Shown in pieces: positions 1-10,864 of a DNA stretch of 64,000 nt (positions are counted from its first letter, which is position 1; every line of letters starts with the position of its first letter). The stretch is from Lasiodiplodia sp. COLG20 (taxonomy: Eukaryota > Ascomycota > Dothideomycetes > Botryosphaeriales > Botryosphaeriaceae), in contig VNWV01000007.1 in assembly GCA_009801085.1 (NCBI GenBank), positions 2,232,001 to 2,296,000 on the forward strand. Reading direction: 5' to 3'. Under the pieces are notes generated by a model. It had not been told where the DNA came from, searched no databases, and saw nothing but the letters and a program-made list of their open reading frames with translations. A program made the position numbers and the translations under genes.

Positions 1-405
1 GCCATGCCCGCAGCACCCCCACCCCCAATCCGGACGCACAACCTGCACCAGCTCCTCCTTGGCCGACGGGATGGGCACGTAGCGGCGCTCGCGCGACAAG
101 AATCGCGCGTGGATGGCCTGCGCGGGGCCCTTTGGCGCGGCCTCGACGAACGACGGCCACGGGTTCCTGAAGCCCGTGACGGTGGTGCCGTTGGCCGTCG
201 TGACGTGGTGCGCCGGCGGCTCGCTCTGGTAGATGGACAGCGCCGACGAGGGGAAGCGCGCGGGGAGCCGGTGGAAGGTGACGAGCGGCTCGTTGACGGC
301 TGCTGGCACGGCGGCCGAGGAGGAGGAGTAGGAGGATAAGGAGGTGGTGGATGCTGTTGCTTTGGCGAATGCGTCGTTTGTTGACGAGGATGATGTGGAA
401 GGCAT
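1..405 (-). CDS. NAPE-PLD-like metallo-beta-lactamase hydrolase, N-terminal part
   Basis: This is the 5' part of a minus-strand gene that runs off the left edge; 135 codons are visible and stay open. The start is the ATG at 405-403, after which comes a Ser/Thr/Ala-rich leader of about 35 residues. The conserved part reads like the N-terminus of N-acylphosphatidylethanolamine phospholipase D: a phrase of the type FRNPWPSF followed about 30 residues later by an IPSAKEEL segment matches the FVNPWPTW...VPSSKEEL region of NAPE-PLD. Family members are zinc hydrolases of the metallo-beta-lactamase fold that cleave N-acyl phospholipids. The zinc ligands (HxHxDH) would lie beyond the window, so catalytic integrity cannot be judged. 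The Ser-rich leader may be an organelle presequence. A splice site near the left edge is possible. Confidence 0.6.
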   Translation of the reverse strand, partial: MPSTSSSSTNDAFAKATASTTSLSSYSSSSAAVPAAVNEPLVTFHRLPARFPSSALSIYQSEPPAHHVTTANGTTVTGFRNPWPSFVEAAPKGPAQAIHARFLSRERRYVPIPSAKEELVQVVRPDWGWGCCGHG

Positions 406-1291
406 GGTTTGGGGCTATTTTTTTTTTTTTTTGCGGGTTTCCCTTGATTTTCCCTTCCCTTTTGATACTGGTGTGTATTTTTTTTTCCTTTACGAGGTTG
501 GGGATTATTACGATTATTATTACTTTTTCTTCTTTTCTCTCCTTGCTTCCGTATCTTTGGGTGCACGGAGGGAAACGAGGGACTGGGAACAAAGTTCATT
601 CATCGTCATCATCACGCCGCGGTGTGGGGAAGTTTATATTCCTTACTTGGAAAAGCCGGCAGGGGCGTGTTTGTTGGCCCGACGGGGTTCCGGGGCGATT
701 AGTCTGGCCGTCGCCAGCTGGAGAGCAGCACTTGCTGCGTGATGATGAAAGCGGGTGGAGTGCGTACTGTGGCGCAGCCTCAGTCGGATGGATTGTTGGT
801 GGAAACGAATGCACGGAAACGAGGAATTGGGATGGAAGTTGGTTGGGTCGTGTGTTGTTTAAGTTTACTCTTGGCCTTAACGTTGCCTGGGGGGCCTGGG
901 AGATGACGCTTGGGATCCTTCATGCGAGCCGATCATGGCGCCGCGTCGTCTTGGTTCCGGCACCAAAGCCGTAGCCCCTTCTGTTGCGACCCTGATGAAT
1001 GCGTCGACCCTTTCAGGGGGCAAGGGCCAGCTGCTGCCGCCGTCAAGCCCATCTGAAACGTCGTCTCCAACCTCTTCGGGCTGCGGAGGCAATTGCGGGG
1101 TACGCGTCTGTGTGCAATTTTTGTCGTATCTGGAACCGCACGTTAAAAACCATCGAGTATTGGAGTAACACGTTAAATTTTCTGCGAGTCTAAGCGGTCG
1201 CGCTCGAAAACAGCGCTGCAGGAATGACATCCTGCAGCAGCCCTGCCTCTCTCCTCATGCTATGTAAAAAAGCCCAGTTGTACTTCGCATT
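406..1291. other. Intergenic, 886 bp
   Basis: This lies between the start of the NAPE-PLD-like gene and the stop of the Pho88 gene, both on the minus strand, so it holds the promoter of the former and the 3' region of the latter. T-rich homopolymers at about 418-432 and 479-486 lie just upstream of the NAPE-PLD-like start, as pyrimidine tracts often do in fungal promoters. The open frames here have no recognisable protein character. Confidence 0.5.
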
Positions 1292-2056
1292 TTACTCCTC
1301 CTTGGCACCGCCACGGCCGGCACGCTCGGCCTGTTCGATGCTCTTCTTGTCGGTCTTGATCTCGCCGGCGCCGGCCATGGCGGCCATGAGGCCGCCGTTG
1401 GCCTTGAAGGGGCGCTTGAGGTCGCCCGAAGCGGCCTGGCCGAGCAGGTGGATCTTGACCAGGTTGCCCTCGAAGGCGCCCTTGAGCGGGATGATGCTCT
1501 GGATGAGGAGCGGGTTGGTGTACTTGAAGTAGAAGTGCATGACAGCCATCATGCCCACACCCATCATCTGCGCCTTGTACAGCTGCTTGAGCTGGGCCGT
1601 GTCGTAGGCGTGCACCGTCGTCGTCACCGCCTTGGGCTCCTCGCCGCTGCCCGGAGGCGCCGGCTCCACGTACTTCAGGACCGTCATGTCTGTTGTTGCG
1701 CCGCATTCCGTGTCAGCCTGCCATTCCGTCTTGGGTTATTGGAGCCTGCGTACCCTTCTTCTTGTCGATTTGCGTTTTCACGTAGAAGTAGACGCTCGCG
1801 ATGATGATGTTGGACACGACGTATACGGCGCGCACGATGTTGAGCACGTTCGGGTCATCGAACGGGATGCGCTTCGACACCTGCATCATCACCCTGCAAG
1901 ATATATCACGTCAGAAAGGCGCACACGATAGGCGCGGACACACGGGGACGCGTACAAGATGATGGCGAGGTTGGTACTGTGCGCACACGCGCTCGTTAGC
2001 AGTCGTTCTCTCTCGCTTTGAAGTTTTGCGCAAACTTACATCTGAGGGTTGACCAT
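1292..2056 (-). CDS. PHO88: Inorganic phosphate transport protein Pho88 / SND3
   Basis: There are four exons: 2056-2040, 1976-1956, 1893-1754 and 1689-1292, giving 191 residues (yeast Pho88 has 188). The first two exons are only 17 and 21 bp. The joined N-terminus reads MVNPQITNLAIIL, matching the family start, and the last exon begins in a DMTVLKYVEP segment equivalent to yeast NDMTTMKYVEP. The conserved block of YTNPLLIQSI and VKIHLLG..A.GDLKRPFKA is present. The family protein is a small ER membrane protein needed for phosphate transporter maturation and, as SND3, part of the SRP-independent targeting route. Two hydrophobic segments can be seen: the N-terminal one running through the exon junctions, and another near the FYFKYTNPLL region. 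All junctions keep frame. Identification is firm. Confidence 0.93.
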
Positions 2057-3051
2057 GATGGCGGTTGCGGACGTCGGTGTCGCGAGGTCGGTCGGAGAGG
2101 AAAGTGACGGAGACGACGAGGAAGAGGACGAGGGCGCCGGTGAGGGATATTTATTCTTGTTGAGGCGAATTGACTTCGGACTGCGGCGACGAGAGGAAGG
2201 CAACGTTGCAGATCTAGAGGGTCCGCGCGCACGACCAACTGCCCGGCCAAGCCCTCGCTAACTTCACCGCCCGCCACTGCCACCGCCGCTTTCACCTCCG
2301 TCTGTCCCACTCTTGTGCACTTCAAGCTCTCCACTCCTGCCCGAGTCTACGGCAACAAAATCTACGGAGCAGGAAAATGGCCCCAGATAAGGAAATCCCT
2401 GAGCCACCTGGTGGGAGTTGTGCCTGAATACAACTGTGGACCGCATCCTCTCCAATCTGTGGACCGGTTCCCTCGGGACTTTCTTTTCTGTCATAAAGAA
2501 TTGCGAAAAGCAGTCAGTGATAGGGCATTTTGGAGGCTGAGGCCTCACATATGTCTCGATGAGCCAGTGTACATATTACTGCGCTAGCCCGACTATACTC
2601 AGGCCCTTCCTCCATTTCCCCTCCTTTTTGTGCTGAGTGTCTGTCGGCTTCGTTCACACTGGTCACTCGTCCCATATTTTTTTGAGTTCGTATGGAAATT
2701 TGCATTGTCATCTGGGTGTAAACGCCAAACTACTATCTATCTGCACTTGTGTCCGGAATACCGGTGGCCCCAGCCTTTTCTTTCTTTTTTCTTCTTCTCG
2801 TTGTCTTATTTCCACGCTCGGAAACAGAGAAGGACCATCAACATCTGATCAGCATTTCCTCCATAATTCAAGTGTTTTTTTTTTTTTTGCCATCCCCCAG
2901 ACCTTTCTCCATTCATGACATTTGCAATTACTAGACTTATTCCGCTCGTCGTCCTTGGCAAGCAGTGTATGGAATGGCATTGTCCGTGCTGATCTTCTCA
3001 GCCTGGACCATTTTCTCCTCCGCCAGCATGTGATGGTTGACTGCCCTTCCG
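2057..3051. other. Intergenic, 995 bp
   Basis: This is the promoter side of PHO88 and the 3' side of the hypothetical gene at 3052-3969. It includes long pyrimidine-rich stretches (about 2770-2810 and a T run at 2876-2888). No coding sequence is recognisable on either strand. Confidence 0.5.
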
Positions 3052-3969
3052 TTAGACAATATCGTACTCCAGCTTGATCATCTCCTGCTCCCGAGTCTCC
3101 CGGACCTCCTTGTTCTCCCTCGCGCGCCTGACCTTCAACTTATGCCGGCGCCTGGTCCTCGTGGCCTTCTTCTCCTCCATCATGTTCTCCATCTTCTGCT
3201 GCTTCTCCGTGCGGAATTCCTGGGATCCGAGCACCTGCATCGGGCTCTTGCAAAAACGCATCGCGTGGACACCCTTTCCCGCGACAACATACGGCACGCC
3301 CGGCGCCTGCTGCCGGCCCTCAAACCTAATCAACCAACCTTGACGCCCGCAGATGATATTGAACCTCTCCCTCAGCTCATGACGGAACGCCCCGGGAACC
3401 GTGCCGTTCAGGTAGCGTGGCAGCTCCTCCATGAGCTTGACGACCTCATGCTTGCTCTCGGCGGAAACCAGAAGGCGCGCGACCTCTTCCGCCTGCACGC
3501 GCCACGCGCCCTCACCATTGATCCTCACACGGCGTCCGAAGATAGGGGCGTGCAGGTAGCTCGAGTCATCCAAGGCCAGGTCCTTGTCCGTGTCATTGTC
3601 CGATGAGGCTGTGGACTGCACCTCCATGGACGTGGTGGTATCGTTATTGGCAGTGGTGATGAGCTCTCCGTTGTGAGCGGCGGCTGTGAGCGCCGGGGTG
3701 GGGAGGCTTGAAGTGAGCTGGTTGTTTTCGCCATCGTTGGAGGGCACCGCGTTGCGGATCGGCAAGGTGAAGTGGTGCAGAGTGAGGTGGGCTGGCTGGC
3801 TGGGGAGGGACAGCTGGTGGTTGTGGCAGCTACCATGGCCATTGTTGTCGCGGTCATCGTGAAGTGACGTGGGGGCTACGGTGCCGAGCGCGGCAGCCAG
3901 ATCCTTGAGGGGGACGTCGTGCATGTCAGTAGTAGGCATGGGCGTGATGGGTTTGTCAGGCTGCTCCAT
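3052..3969 (-). CDS. Hypothetical protein with basic C-terminus
   Basis: A single-exon frame of 305 residues starts at the ATG at 3969-3967 and shows no sign of introns. I do not recognise the family. The first 135 residues are low-complexity, rich in Thr, Asn, His and Ser. Residues about 140-235 look folded, with a regular mix of hydrophobic and charged residues (a VEELP-like helix and an RQGWLIRFEG strand). The last 60 residues are strongly charged, with Arg/Lys clusters (RTRRRHKLKVRR) and heptad-like Glu/Lys content that suggests a helical or nucleic-acid-contacting tail and could act as a nuclear signal. No signal peptide or membrane segment is visible. It is likely a real gene because the frame is long and its C-terminal half is non-repetitive, but its function is unknown. 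Confidence 0.6.
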   Translation of the reverse strand: MEQPDKPITPMPTTDMHDVPLKDLAAALGTVAPTSLHDDRDNNGHGSCHNHQLSLPSQPAHLTLHHFTLPIRNAVPSNDGENNQLTSSLPTPALTAAAHNGELITTANNDTTTSMEVQSTASSDNDTDKDLALDDSSYLHAPIFGRRVRINGEGAWRVQAEEVARLLVSAESKHEVVKLMEELPRYLNGTVPGAFRHELRERFNIICGRQGWLIRFEGRQQAPGVPYVVAGKGVHAMRFCKSPMQVLGSQEFRTEKQQKMENMMEEKKATRTRRRHKLKVRRARENKEVRETREQEMIKLEYDIV

Positions 3970-5492
3970 TGTTGCGAGAGATGTGGCTGCAGAAGTCTTA
4001 TAGAGCTAGCTCGCGGGGTTGCGAAGAGGTAGAAGAAGAGGAACCAGAGGAAGAGGAGGCGAAGGGTTTAAATAAATCGGGTCACTGTTTAGGTTCGCTG
4101 CCTTGGGCGCGTGCAGCTGGACAGATATCTGGGTGCACGTGCCCGGCAGTATTTCGTGGTCGAAGTGAGGCAGTGAGGTTATTGAGATATCCTGATTAGA
4201 GCTAGCGCAAAGAATAGTAGGGTCCTGGAACATAGCGTGTATGCTTCACTCCCATTCTTTCTAATGCAAAAGAACATTTGTAGGTAGTTGGAGCTATCAT
4301 CCGGATGTGAATGTGGAATTAATGATTATACATTCATGTCCGGACGATAGCTTCAGTTACCCATGGTATAGACGAAAAATGAATTGACACTAGCCGTGGG
4401 CTGCAATATCCTTCTGCAATACAATTGAACCTCCTAATGCTTTAAAAGTCTACACCTTTTGATGTTTTACCCAAATATCGCGTAGCATACACGAACATCA
4501 GCTCACTCAGTCTTCCCGGTGGAGAATCTCCCCAATTTCCGATCTTCCCTTGCGTAAATATAATAACATCAGAATACCACACAAGCTTACTATCTGTACG
4601 ACTGTATTTAGACAGTTTTATAAAGAGAAGGTGGAGATTGTCAATCTATCGCAGAGGGTCATTCACGATGAATAGATACCATATGACATCTCAAACACTC
4701 CCTTGCTTTCCTCTCCATGTAAAGATATTTCCGTCTATTACCTTCTCGTAAATGTAAAGGCTTAAAGCGAGAGGTACGGCTAAGTAAACACACGACCATA
4801 TACGCTCATCACTATACTGATCAAGTGTAGGTATACTTGATTGACGAAGGGACAAACCAAATAGAATTTTGCATGCTCGCGTCAGACTTAATCATATTGA
4901 ATCATTGTTTCAAGAACGCGAGGGTTTGAATTTTATGTGGTAATTTAGGCAAAATCTTCACTGGACGATACGGTCATCAGACATTCTTGTTCAAAGCTCG
5001 TGCGATCGAGAGATCGTGTAAGCGGAAGCATCCTGCTGGAGTGGCTGTGTGGTCCGTCAATATTGTCCGAAATCCTTTGCGGGGTCGGTTCCGGCATATC
5101 CGTCCTATTGGACAAGTTTTCGCCCCCAGAACTCTGGTCCGGATGGGTCTGCAAGGACCCGCAGCTTTCATCGCAAGCCAATTTCTGGGAAATTCTTCAT
5201 ATACATAGCTTGGCTTTAAAGATCTTTGGCTGCCGCTTGTGGAAAGCTAAGCAATTGCCATGGGGCTTGGAACTGCCGCTAGGCAAATCTCAAGCCCTGC
5301 GTGCCGTGGATCACCACTCTTACTTCCTTCGCTTAGAGAGTGTGCAACCTCATCAATCCTTCACTGTCTCTTCCTTCAGCACAATGACGTCAACGTTAGA
5401 GCGGGGTTAAGGCGTATTTAAGCATCAGTCCCGGATTGATACTACACCATATCTTTCATCATCCTGCCCGCAGACCTATTGTCTCAATCAAA
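3970..5492. other. Intergenic, AT-rich, 1.5 kb
   Basis: This divergent gap separates the hypothetical gene (-) from the TAP-like hydrolase (+). The middle, roughly 4240-4980, is clearly richer in A+T than the flanking genes, holds no plausible frame, and contains the imperfect inverted repeat listed separately. A TATA-like TATTTAAG lies near 5414, about 80 bp upstream of the hydrolase start. Confidence 0.5.
4285..4359. repeat. Imperfect inverted repeat, 30-bp arms, 15-bp loop
   Basis: The left arm is 4285-4314 and the right arm 4330-4359, separated by 15 bp. The left arm matches the reverse complement of the right at 24 of 30 positions. All six mismatches are transitions (G/A or T/C). In RNA, five of the six would be G-U wobble pairs, so a transcript could fold into a nearly continuous 30-bp hairpin. 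Two explanations fit: a small decayed terminal-repeat element altered by C-to-T mutation, or a hairpin RNA. No target-site duplication was found. Confidence 0.6.
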
Positions 5493-7373
5493 ATGTTTTT
5501 GAGCCTTACAGCTCTTCGGCTACTCTTTTTCCAAGCCGTGTTCACCTACACTGGCATTTATGCTCAGGAAGACAATGGCACGCAGGAAATTCAGTGGGGT
5601 TCTTGTGAAATAGCTGGGACAATACCATTGGTATGCGGGAATATCTCCGTTCCGCTGGACTATTCCGACCCAAACTCCACCGATACGCTCAGCATAGAGC
5701 TCGTCAAGGCTCCTGCCTCAAAGCAGCCTTCGAAAGGGAACATCTTGATTAACTTCGGCGGTCCCGGTGCAAGCGGACAACAATATATGGCCATGATGGG
5801 GCCACTTGTCCAGGCGTAAGTCTGCAATTAGCTTAGACAGCAGATGAAGAGATTGCTTTGCTTACTTTGACGAATCAGTATAACTGGAGGCTATTTCGAC
5901 TTGATCAGCTTTGACCCCAGGTAAGAAGGCAATGCTATGATTTCGTTTCGCTCCTACTTTATGTGGTGAGTAGCTGACATAAGAACTGTGCACAGGAGTG
6001 CTGGGAAGACGATCGCGATGTCATGCTATCGGAATCCGGCGGAAAGGGTGAATGCTACCTTTATGAATCCGAACTTCAACGGCCATGAGTCCGATACCAT
6101 GCTCGGGAGGCTCTGGGCGAGTACTGAGAACCTCGACACTGCGTGCTACGAAAACAAGAAGGAAATCGGAGATCTTGTTGGCATGTCTTTCACAGCAAGG
6201 GACTACATCCGCATTGCGGAAACAATTAATGAGGATGGGCTTCTCCGGTACTTTGGTAAGGAAGCACTGTCCAGTATTCATGGAGACATTCTGGTACTGA
6301 TGGCGAATCGCACAGGCTTTTCAGGTGGCACTGTGTTGGGAGCGACCATAGCTGCCATGTTTCCCGATAAAATCGAGCGCATGGTCCTGGACGGAGTTTG
6401 GAACATCCACGAGTACTGGCACTATCAGTACGTCTGATACTCACCTCCCAGGAATAGAGTATAAACTAATAGGGGCATCCACTTTACTATTGCAGCGGGG
6501 TGGAAGGGTTCTCCGACACGGACAAGACTTTCTCGGGCTTCCTGTCCGCCTGCATTGCTGCGGGCGAAAGATGCCCACTGTCGCACCTGAACAGAACCGC
6601 AGACGACCTCGAAAAAGCCACTTACGAACTCATCGAAAAAGTCAAATACCGGCCGCTCCCGTATCAAGGAAAGCTGATCGACTACACTTTTGTCAGGAAC
6701 GTTATATTCCTAGGCATCACCTCTGTAGCTCAGTGGCCGGCAGTGGCCACCTTCCTCGACGCTCTATTCACAGGGAAAATGACTGAGCTTGATGCGCCAC
6801 TTCAGACTCTAAGCGCCGCGGAAGACCCAGTATTCACAGAGAATCGATTCGGGATCCAGTGCGGAGACAAACCATGGCGCACGTCACACCTGGAAGACGT
6901 GCTTCCAGTAATAGACCAAGTTTCCAGTCTTAGCAAGTTAGCAGGCGACAGAATATCCTATGACATCGAGGCGTGCGTGCAATGGAAAATGGATGCCAAA
7001 GAGCGCTATCTGGGAGACTACAGAGTGAGCACGAGGCATCCGATTTTGATAATCGGGAACACATTCGACCCAGTCACGCCGATTGTCTCCGCGCGCAACG
7101 CCAGTGCGAGTCTGGAGGGAAGCGTTGTGCTGGAACATCATGGTTTCGGGGTATGTCTGCTCTTATCCTCCAGCCTCCATTTGGATACCAGTGCTGACAA
7201 CAGATGGCCCGTTTTCTCCTTTCTAGCATTGCTCGCCTGCGCAAGTCTCGCGTTGTACCGCGAAAGCAACGCAAGTCTACTTTGACAACGGAACACTGCC
7301 GGAGCCGGGATCCATCTGCGAGGTGGATGTTCCTCCTTTTTCCAACGTGACATGGCAAGACGTCTTGCTCTAG
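5493..7373 (+). CDS. Secreted TAP-like alpha/beta hydrolase (tripeptidyl aminopeptidase family)
   Basis: There are five exons: 5493-5815, 5879-5920, 5996-6427, 6496-7150 and 7227-7373, giving 532 residues. The ATG at 5493 opens a signal peptide of about 24 residues ending at GIYA. The fold is that of the Streptomyces tripeptidyl aminopeptidase group: an oxyanion-type NFGGPGASG early on, the nucleophile elbow GFSGGT with Ser231, Asp457 in an NTFDPVTP segment, and His485 in GFGHCS. The last intron lies exactly before the His codon. Several NxT/NxS sites and an even spread of Cys fit an extracellular enzyme. Family members release tripeptides or act as carboxylesterases; the substrate here is unknown. 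The longer upstream frame beginning at 5436 would mask the signal peptide, so I prefer the internal start. Confidence 0.88.
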
Positions 7374-7876
7374 TTCGTATGCTCGTGCATCTTGCTGGCC
7401 GAATACTACAGAGGAAGAATATCAGGAAGCTATGGTGCATATCTAGGGTACTTTTTAGATAATGTTGAAAGGGAGCGCCGATAACAAAATCGAATCACAA
7501 CAATACTATTGTGATAGCCATCCAAGACAGGGAATGCCTGATAGGGTGCTACTTTTGATATGCATCACCGAATAGAAAGAGCATGGACTTAGTCAAAAAG
7601 TACTATAGCCCAAGTCTCTACAGGGGATAAATACCATTACTGACACGATTTGAGATGCTAAAAAAAGGATTACTGGCCTGACCTTTTGATTCCTCTAAGA
7701 AAACTTACGTCAAAAAAAGGGCTGCTAAGAATGCGAGGCGGGCTGAAACCGGGGCCCTAGAGTGGAGCTTAGTTGCATGGGCATTCCTGTTTGAAATTTT
7801 GTGACTCTCTTCCCCTATCTTGTTTTTCTACAATGGTCTGAAATATACAGTAATCCCCAGCTTCCAGCATTTACTC
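7374..7876. other. Intergenic, convergent 3' region, 503 bp
   Basis: The TAP-like hydrolase (+) and HTD2 (-) converge here. The stretch is A+T-rich with short A runs near 7660 and 7710. Nothing coding is seen. Confidence 0.5.
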
Positions 7877-9150
7877 TTACGCAGCGATCGTGTATGCGGT
7901 CCCCTTCACCGCCAATCCGCCCTCAGGAGTCTCGGCCCAAACCTCATACTTATCCCCTTTGTTAGCCTTGCCATTTGTGGAGTCCGCCTTCCTTCCGCAT
8001 AGCTTGACCGGCTCATCGCAATACAGCGGAGCCAGATTGCGGTACTCGAGCTGCGCGATGCGGCGGCCGGCGGGAAGGTTGTTCTGAAGCAGGGTGACTA
8101 GCAGTGAGAAGGAGAGCGGACCGTGGAAGAGAAGGTTGCGGTGGCCCTCGACGGTGCGACAGTAGTGAGGGTCAAGGTGGATGGCGTGAGCGTTGAAGGT
8201 TAGAGCACTGTAACGGAAGAGGAGAGAAGGTGTGGGCATGAGAGTGTGCGTGAAGTCGGGGGGATTCTGGGCTGTGGGTGGGATATCAACGTCAGCATGC
8301 CAAAGCTTCTGGGTACACACCACGGTCTGAATGCGAATGTGATAAACATATGAAGGAGGCACCTACGAAACAGCATCTTCCCCCTTGCCTTATTCACTTC
8401 CACCTTCGCCTCCTCCGGCGTTCTCTCACGCATGAAGACGATGTTCCTCCTCTCCACCAGACTCGCCTCGCCCCAATCCTCCTCCCTCTCCGTCCACAGC
8501 CTGCGCCGGACCCTCTCCTCCTCCTCCGAACCACCATGTTCGCCGCCCTCTCCTTCCAGCGCCCGGCCAATCCGCCTCTCTATCCCCACGAACACCTTCT
8601 CCTCGCCCTCCTTGCCCTTCACCGCGACGTCCCTTATGCCCTCCACACACACCCACCTCTGCCCATCCAGCACCACCGGGCCCTCCTTCTTCTCGCCCTC
8701 GCCTCCCGCAAACCGCACATATCCGCCGGCCCACATGCGGCGCACGAACGGCGCGCCGGGGCTCTGCAGCGGGTCGGTGCCGTCGGGCAGGAGCTTGTCG
8801 GCGGGGATGACGGGGTTGAAGTAGACGAGGTGGTGCGCGGGCGGCAGCTCGAGGCTTGAAGACGCGCGCGGCAAGGCCGGGGCGCCGAGGGCGTTGGCGG
8901 GCAGTGCGGTCGTGGCGCTGGACGCCGTCCAGCTCGCGGGCAGGAAGGACGACAGCGAGATGCCGAGCGTGTGAGAGTTGCCCGGCGCCAGGTCGCTGTA
9001 GATGGGAGGCAGACGGCGCGCGGGGAGCTCGTGCGAGAGGTGCGCGTAGGTCGAGGAGAGGCGGGAGCTGCTGGTGGAGAATAGCCGTGCGGAGGAGGCA
9101 GCGGCGGCGGCAGCGGCGGGGCGGCGGGGGAGGAGCTTAGCTGTCGACAT
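7877..9150 (-). CDS. HTD2: Mitochondrial 3-hydroxyacyl-thioester dehydratase (HTD2-like)
   Basis: Two exons, 9150-8367 and 8271-7877, encode 392 residues. The first 30 or so residues are rich in Arg, Ala and Ser without acidic residues, as in a mitochondrial presequence. The fungal Htd2 signature (PADKLLPDGTDPL followed by P.VRRMWAGG) is at residues about 135-165. The second exon carries the hot-dog motif around SALTFNAHAIHLD and the downstream GHRNLLFHGPL. In yeast, Htd2 performs the dehydration step of type II fatty acid synthesis in mitochondria, which feeds lipoate formation. The donor GTAGGT and acceptor ACAG keep the frame across the intron. The 5' region overlaps no other gene. The call is based on these motifs and the length. 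Confidence 0.88.
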
Positions 9151-9541
9151 TATTGAACTTCTTGGTAGCTTTCTGTGTGTATGGGAGATCAATTCATAGC
9201 TTATAAGGGTCAATTGGACTGGCTGGAGGGCTGAGGACGAGGGGATATATAATACAACGCTGCGCAGGCTGACATGTCGTAGCTTGCGGGCAGTGGTTGC
9301 GGGGAAAGCAATCGAGTTGCCGGTCGGGGAACAATGAAAGACGCCGCGGCAACTAGTCTTCTACCTATTTCCGCGTTATTGCCGAGCTCAACGCCCATAT
9401 ACCATGTTCCAATCTGGTATGCCGTTACATCATGGTAACTGCTAGTACTGGTCGCATTTTCGGCTTCAAGGCCCTGTTGAAATCCTAGAAGCAACATAAG
9501 GAAGACTTTTGTTTTCGTGACTTCTCGTATCGTCACGTCCT
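9151..9541. other. Intergenic, 391 bp
   Basis: This separates the HTD2 start from the stop of prephenate dehydratase (both minus). It serves as HTD2 promoter and contains a TATA-like AT-rich patch at about 9240-9250. Open frames reading through it are continuations of shadow frames. Confidence 0.45.
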
Positions 9542-10864
9542 TCATGTAGCCGACTTGCTCTCCCAGCTGCCCAACCACCGCCAATTTCTCGCCACGCCTC
9601 CCAAATCCCTCAGTGCCGCGTTGACAGCGCCCTCTCGGCCCGCCAGCCTCCGGCCGCGGAATTCGACGAAGAAAATGTAGTTCCACTTCTCTACGCCGCT
9701 GGGCCGGGTGTTGATGCTCGTCAAATTCAGCTTGTACGGCTTGAACACGGCGAGCGAGTCCGCCAGGGCGCCGGGGTCGTTGTGATCGACGGTGAAACCG
9801 ACCAAGCTCTTCCACGCCTCCATGTCCGCCTCATCGCCGTCGCTCTGGCCGTCAGCCCAGTCCCTCGGCCTGAACGCCGAGAACCCGTCCTTCCCCGCGT
9901 CCCCTTCCTCCTCCGCCTCGCTCACCACGCGCCGCCTGAGCACGAAGAACCGCGTCGTGTTGTCATCGCGGTCGTTGATACCTTTGGCCAGGTAGTCCAG
10001 CCCGTGCAGCTTCGCTGCCGTCGCGCTGCTGACGGCTGCGCTGGCGCCCGTGCGGTCCTTGGCTGCCTCTTCGGCCGCGCGCGACGTCGACGAGCAGTCC
10101 TGCCGCTCGACGCCGCGCAGGTGCGCATTGAGGAAGTTCTTGCACTGGCCCCACGCCTGCGGGTGCGAGTACAGCTTCTTGATGCCGCTCAGGTCCGCCA
10201 GCGGCTTCGTGCGCGGCTTCGACGGGGCCGGCGCGTCCAGCGTGGGCGTCGCCACGCCCGACGATGAGGCCGGCGAGCCCGTGGTCGTCGAGTCGTGGAA
10301 GAGGGCGGCGGCGGCCGACGACAACGCCGCCGTCTTGGGGGACGAAGGGGCGTAGCCGAGCAAGCAGTGCTCGATGCGGACGTAGGCTTCGCCGCAGATG
10401 AGGATGTCCGGGTAGCGGTCCTTCAGATCGGCGAAGAGGTCGAGCGTGAAGATGACGGCGCCGTTGGAGGAATTCTCGATGGGCACGACGCCGTAGTGCG
10501 CGGTGCCGGCTTGGACAACGGAGAAGACATCCTCAATGTTGACCACAGGCTGGAAGGTGTATTTGGACTCGTCAAAGGAGTCAAGCGCCGCCTGAGATGG
10601 ATTAGCCAAATGCTGCTTGAGTTGAACTTTTCGAATGTAACCAGTGACGCCATTGTTACTGGTGTAGAATCTGCGTAAAGAATTTTCTTGAAACCCAAAG
10701 GGAGGAATACTGAACGTAGAGGTCTGAGATAGGAGAAAATTCTGGCGACAACGACACCATAAGAGTGTTGATGGTCCGTAATAAATAGCAATGGATCGAA
10801 TAATTACCTGGTGCGTATAGGAGGCCGTTGGGCCGAGAAAGGCGACCGTCTCTTGTTCGGCCAT
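9542..10864 (-). CDS. PHA2: Prephenate dehydratase
   Basis: Two exons, 10864-10808 and 10591-9542, encode 368 residues. The short first exon gives MAEQETVAFLGPTASYTHQ and the second resumes with AALDSF, restoring the family pattern GP.GTYTHQAAL. The enzyme converts prephenate to phenylpyruvate in phenylalanine synthesis. Visible landmarks are the VPIENSSNG strand, the substrate-domain TTRF motif near DRDDNTTRFFVL, and an ACT-type regulatory domain with an INTRPS segment in the place of the usual ESRPS and a WNYIFFVEF strand. A Ser/Ala-rich insert of about 45 residues sits in the middle, as in other filamentous fungi. The ACT domain implies feedback by phenylalanine, from family knowledge. Confidence 0.93.
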   Translation of the reverse strand: MAEQETVAFLGPTASYTHQVIIRSIAIYYGPSTLLWCRCRQNFLLSQTSTFSIPPFGFQENSLRRFYTSNNGVTGYIRKVQLKQHLANPSQAALDSFDESKYTFQPVVNIEDVFSVVQAGTAHYGVVPIENSSNGAVIFTLDLFADLKDRYPDILICGEAYVRIEHCLLGYAPSSPKTAALSSAAAALFHDSTTTGSPASSSGVATPTLDAPAPSKPRTKPLADLSGIKKLYSHPQAWGQCKNFLNAHLRGVERQDCSSTSRAAEEAAKDRTGASAAVSSATAAKLHGLDYLAKGINDRDDNTTRFFVLRRRVVSEAEEEGDAGKDGFSAFRPRDWADGQSDGDEADMEAWKSLVGFTVDHNDPGALADSLAVFKPYKLNLTSINTRPSGVEKWNYIFFVEFRGRRLAGREGAVNAALRDLGGVARNWRWLGSWESKSAT

